Of a stretch of 64,000 nucleotides of DNA, positions 63,049 to 64,000 are shown piece by piece. How positions within the stretch are numbered: position 1 is the first letter of the stretch; each line of letters begins with the position of its first letter. The notes below the pieces were generated by a model, which had not been told where the DNA came from, did not search any database, and worked only from the letters and a program-made list of their open reading frames with translations. The stretch is from NCBI GenBank assembly GCA_947625555.1, contig CANQOT010000001.1:62001-126000 (forward strand), given 5' to 3'. The position numbers were made by a program, and so were the translations under genes. Origin of the DNA: an uncultured Clostridia bacterium (GTDB lineage Bacteria; Bacillota; Clostridia; Christensenellales; Borkfalkiaceae).

Positions 63049-64000
63049 CAGGGGGAGATTTTTCCGAATTTATCCGCATCCTTAAAGAGAAGAACGACAT
63101 CGTCGACGTCATCGGATCCTATACCAAGCTCGAGCGGCGGGGGTACACCTATTGGGCGTGTTGCCCCTTTCACCACGAGAAAACGCCATCCTTTGCCGTC
63201 AATGCGGCCGATCGGTACTTCCATTGCTTCGGCTGCGGGAAGACGGGCGACGTCATCGCCTTCGTGAAGGAATACGAGAACATCGATTTCCCACAGGCGA
63301 TCCAGATCCTTGCCGCCCGCGTCGGGCTGGAAGTTCCCGCCTACGACGACCGTTCCGCCGAAGAGGCCGCCGAGAAGAAGAAAAAACGGGACAGGCTCTC
63401 CGCTCTCATGCGCGATGCTGCCCGCTTTTACCTCGGCAATCTCTATTCGGGCAAGGCCACGCCGCACATGGAATATCTTGCAAAGCGCGGCATTACGCCG
63501 TCGGCCATGAAGAAGTTCGGCCTCGGCGCTTCCCTCGACTATGGCGGTCTGCCCGCCCACCTGCTCGCACAGGGCTATACGCCCGGAGAGTGCGTCGAGA
63601 GCGGCGCGTGCGTCAGGACGGTCGAGGGCAAGCTCATCGACGCCGAGGGGGAACGGCTCATCATTCCCATCATCAACAACTTGGACGAAGTGATCGCCTT
63701 CGGCGGCAGGGTCTTAAAGCCCACCGACCGTGCAAAATACAAGAACACGCGCGAGACGATGCTCTTCAACAAGAGCAAAAATCTCTTCAATATCAACCTC
63801 GTCAAAAAGGAAAAGCGGGCGGGCGGCATCCCGTCCCTCATCATGGTAGAGGGCTATATGGACGCCATTTCCCTCTATCAGGCGGGCTTCAAGAACGTTG
63901 TCGCCAGCATGGGGACCTCCCTCACGAAGGAACAGGCGCGGCTCTGCAAGCGTTATACGGATACCGTCTTTATCAGCTACGACGGCGACTTTGCGGGGCA
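63045..64000 (+). CDS. dnaG: DNA primase DnaG (3' truncated by window end)
   Basis: The visible 318 residues hold the CHC2 zinc finger (CCPFHHEKTPSF, FHCFGCGKTGDVIAF; near residues 38-68), the catalytic N-terminal core (DAEGERLIIPIINN, VIAFGGRV) and the TOPRIM start (MVEGYMDAISL, SYDGD). The frame is open to the last base; the helicase-binding end lies outside. The ATG at 63045 overlaps the dgt stop. In Firmicutes dnaG is usually followed by sigA (rpoD), expected just beyond the window. Confidence 0.96.
   Translation, partial: MTGGDFSEFIRILKEKNDIVDVIGSYTKLERRGYTYWACCPFHHEKTPSFAVNAADRYFHCFGCGKTGDVIAFVKEYENIDFPQAIQILAARVGLEVPAYDDRSAEEAAEKKKKRDRLSALMRDAARFYLGNLYSGKATPHMEYLAKRGITPSAMKKFGLGASLDYGGLPAHLLAQGYTPGECVESGACVRTVEGKLIDAEGERLIIPIINNLDEVIAFGGRVLKPTDRAKYKNTRETMLFNKSKNLFNINLVKKEKRAGGIPSLIMVEGYMDAISLYQAGFKNVVASMGTSLTKEQARLCKRYTDTVFISYDGDFAG

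Overview
The window is chromosomal DNA from an endospore-forming, GC-rich, clostridia-like member of the Bacillota. The evidence is the end of spoIVA at the left edge, spoVAD-spoVAE near 34 kb, near-consensus sigma-A promoters (TTGACA-N17-TATAAT), strong Shine-Dalgarno sites and Firmicutes gene order (nadD-yqeK-rsfS, secA-prfB, a polC-position gene followed by rimP-nusA-ylxR-ylxQ-infB-rbfA-nrnA-truB-ribF, pepP-efp, dgt-dnaG). A Christensenellales-type gut clostridium would fit, but that placement is inference. No rRNA, CRISPR array or intact transposon was seen.

Layout. 0-24 kb is mostly housekeeping: spoIVA end, MscS channel, UDP-sugar pyrophosphorylase, membrane-anchored MBL protein, recX, birA, nnrD, a nadD-yqeK fusion, rsfS, a DeoC-like protein without catalytic lysines, secA, a structured non-coding region, prfB, tsaD, a PHP phosphoesterase, a thioredoxin reductase-like flavoprotein lacking its NADPH motif, a CNNM/CBS protein, an rRNA methyltransferase, a MarR-ABC exporter pair, a 24-codon ORF and minD with a minE-like gene. 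24-34 kb is an accessory surface region: a 2206-residue lipoprotein with a long Cys/His-rich repeat tract, a hairpin-rich dispersed-repeat block and a convergent M6-type metalloprotease lipoprotein. 34-38 kb holds spoVAD-spoVAE, an AT-rich stretch with DnaA-box-like sites, a tRNA-Arg(ACG) preceded by a duplicated 5' half-tRNA, and a minus-strand operon of cupin, zinc-type macrodomain and class M sirtuin (SirTM), divergent from an HxlR regulator.

38-54 kb resumes housekeeping: HMA metal-binding protein, DtxR/MntR regulator, Ig-like/VanZ membrane protein, nrdR-ispG, a PolC-like protein that stops after its exonuclease domain, and the rimP-to-ribF translation operon, then endonuclease IV and an HTH protein. 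53-64 kb has an apparently leaderless pepP-efp-dtd set, a patatin phospholipase, a second MBL protein, a shikimate operon (aroC-aroB-aroE-aroQ-aroK-SDR) coupled by ATGA overlaps, then dgt and the start of dnaG.

Most worth a second look: the SirTM/macrodomain operon, the polymerase-less PolC-like gene at the polC locus, the half-tRNA duplication with nearby DnaA-box-like sites, the structured RNA between secA and prfB, a 27-bp dyad repeat shared by rsfS and dgt, two promoters placed so that their mRNAs would start at the ATG, and the Cys/His-rich giant lipoprotein.
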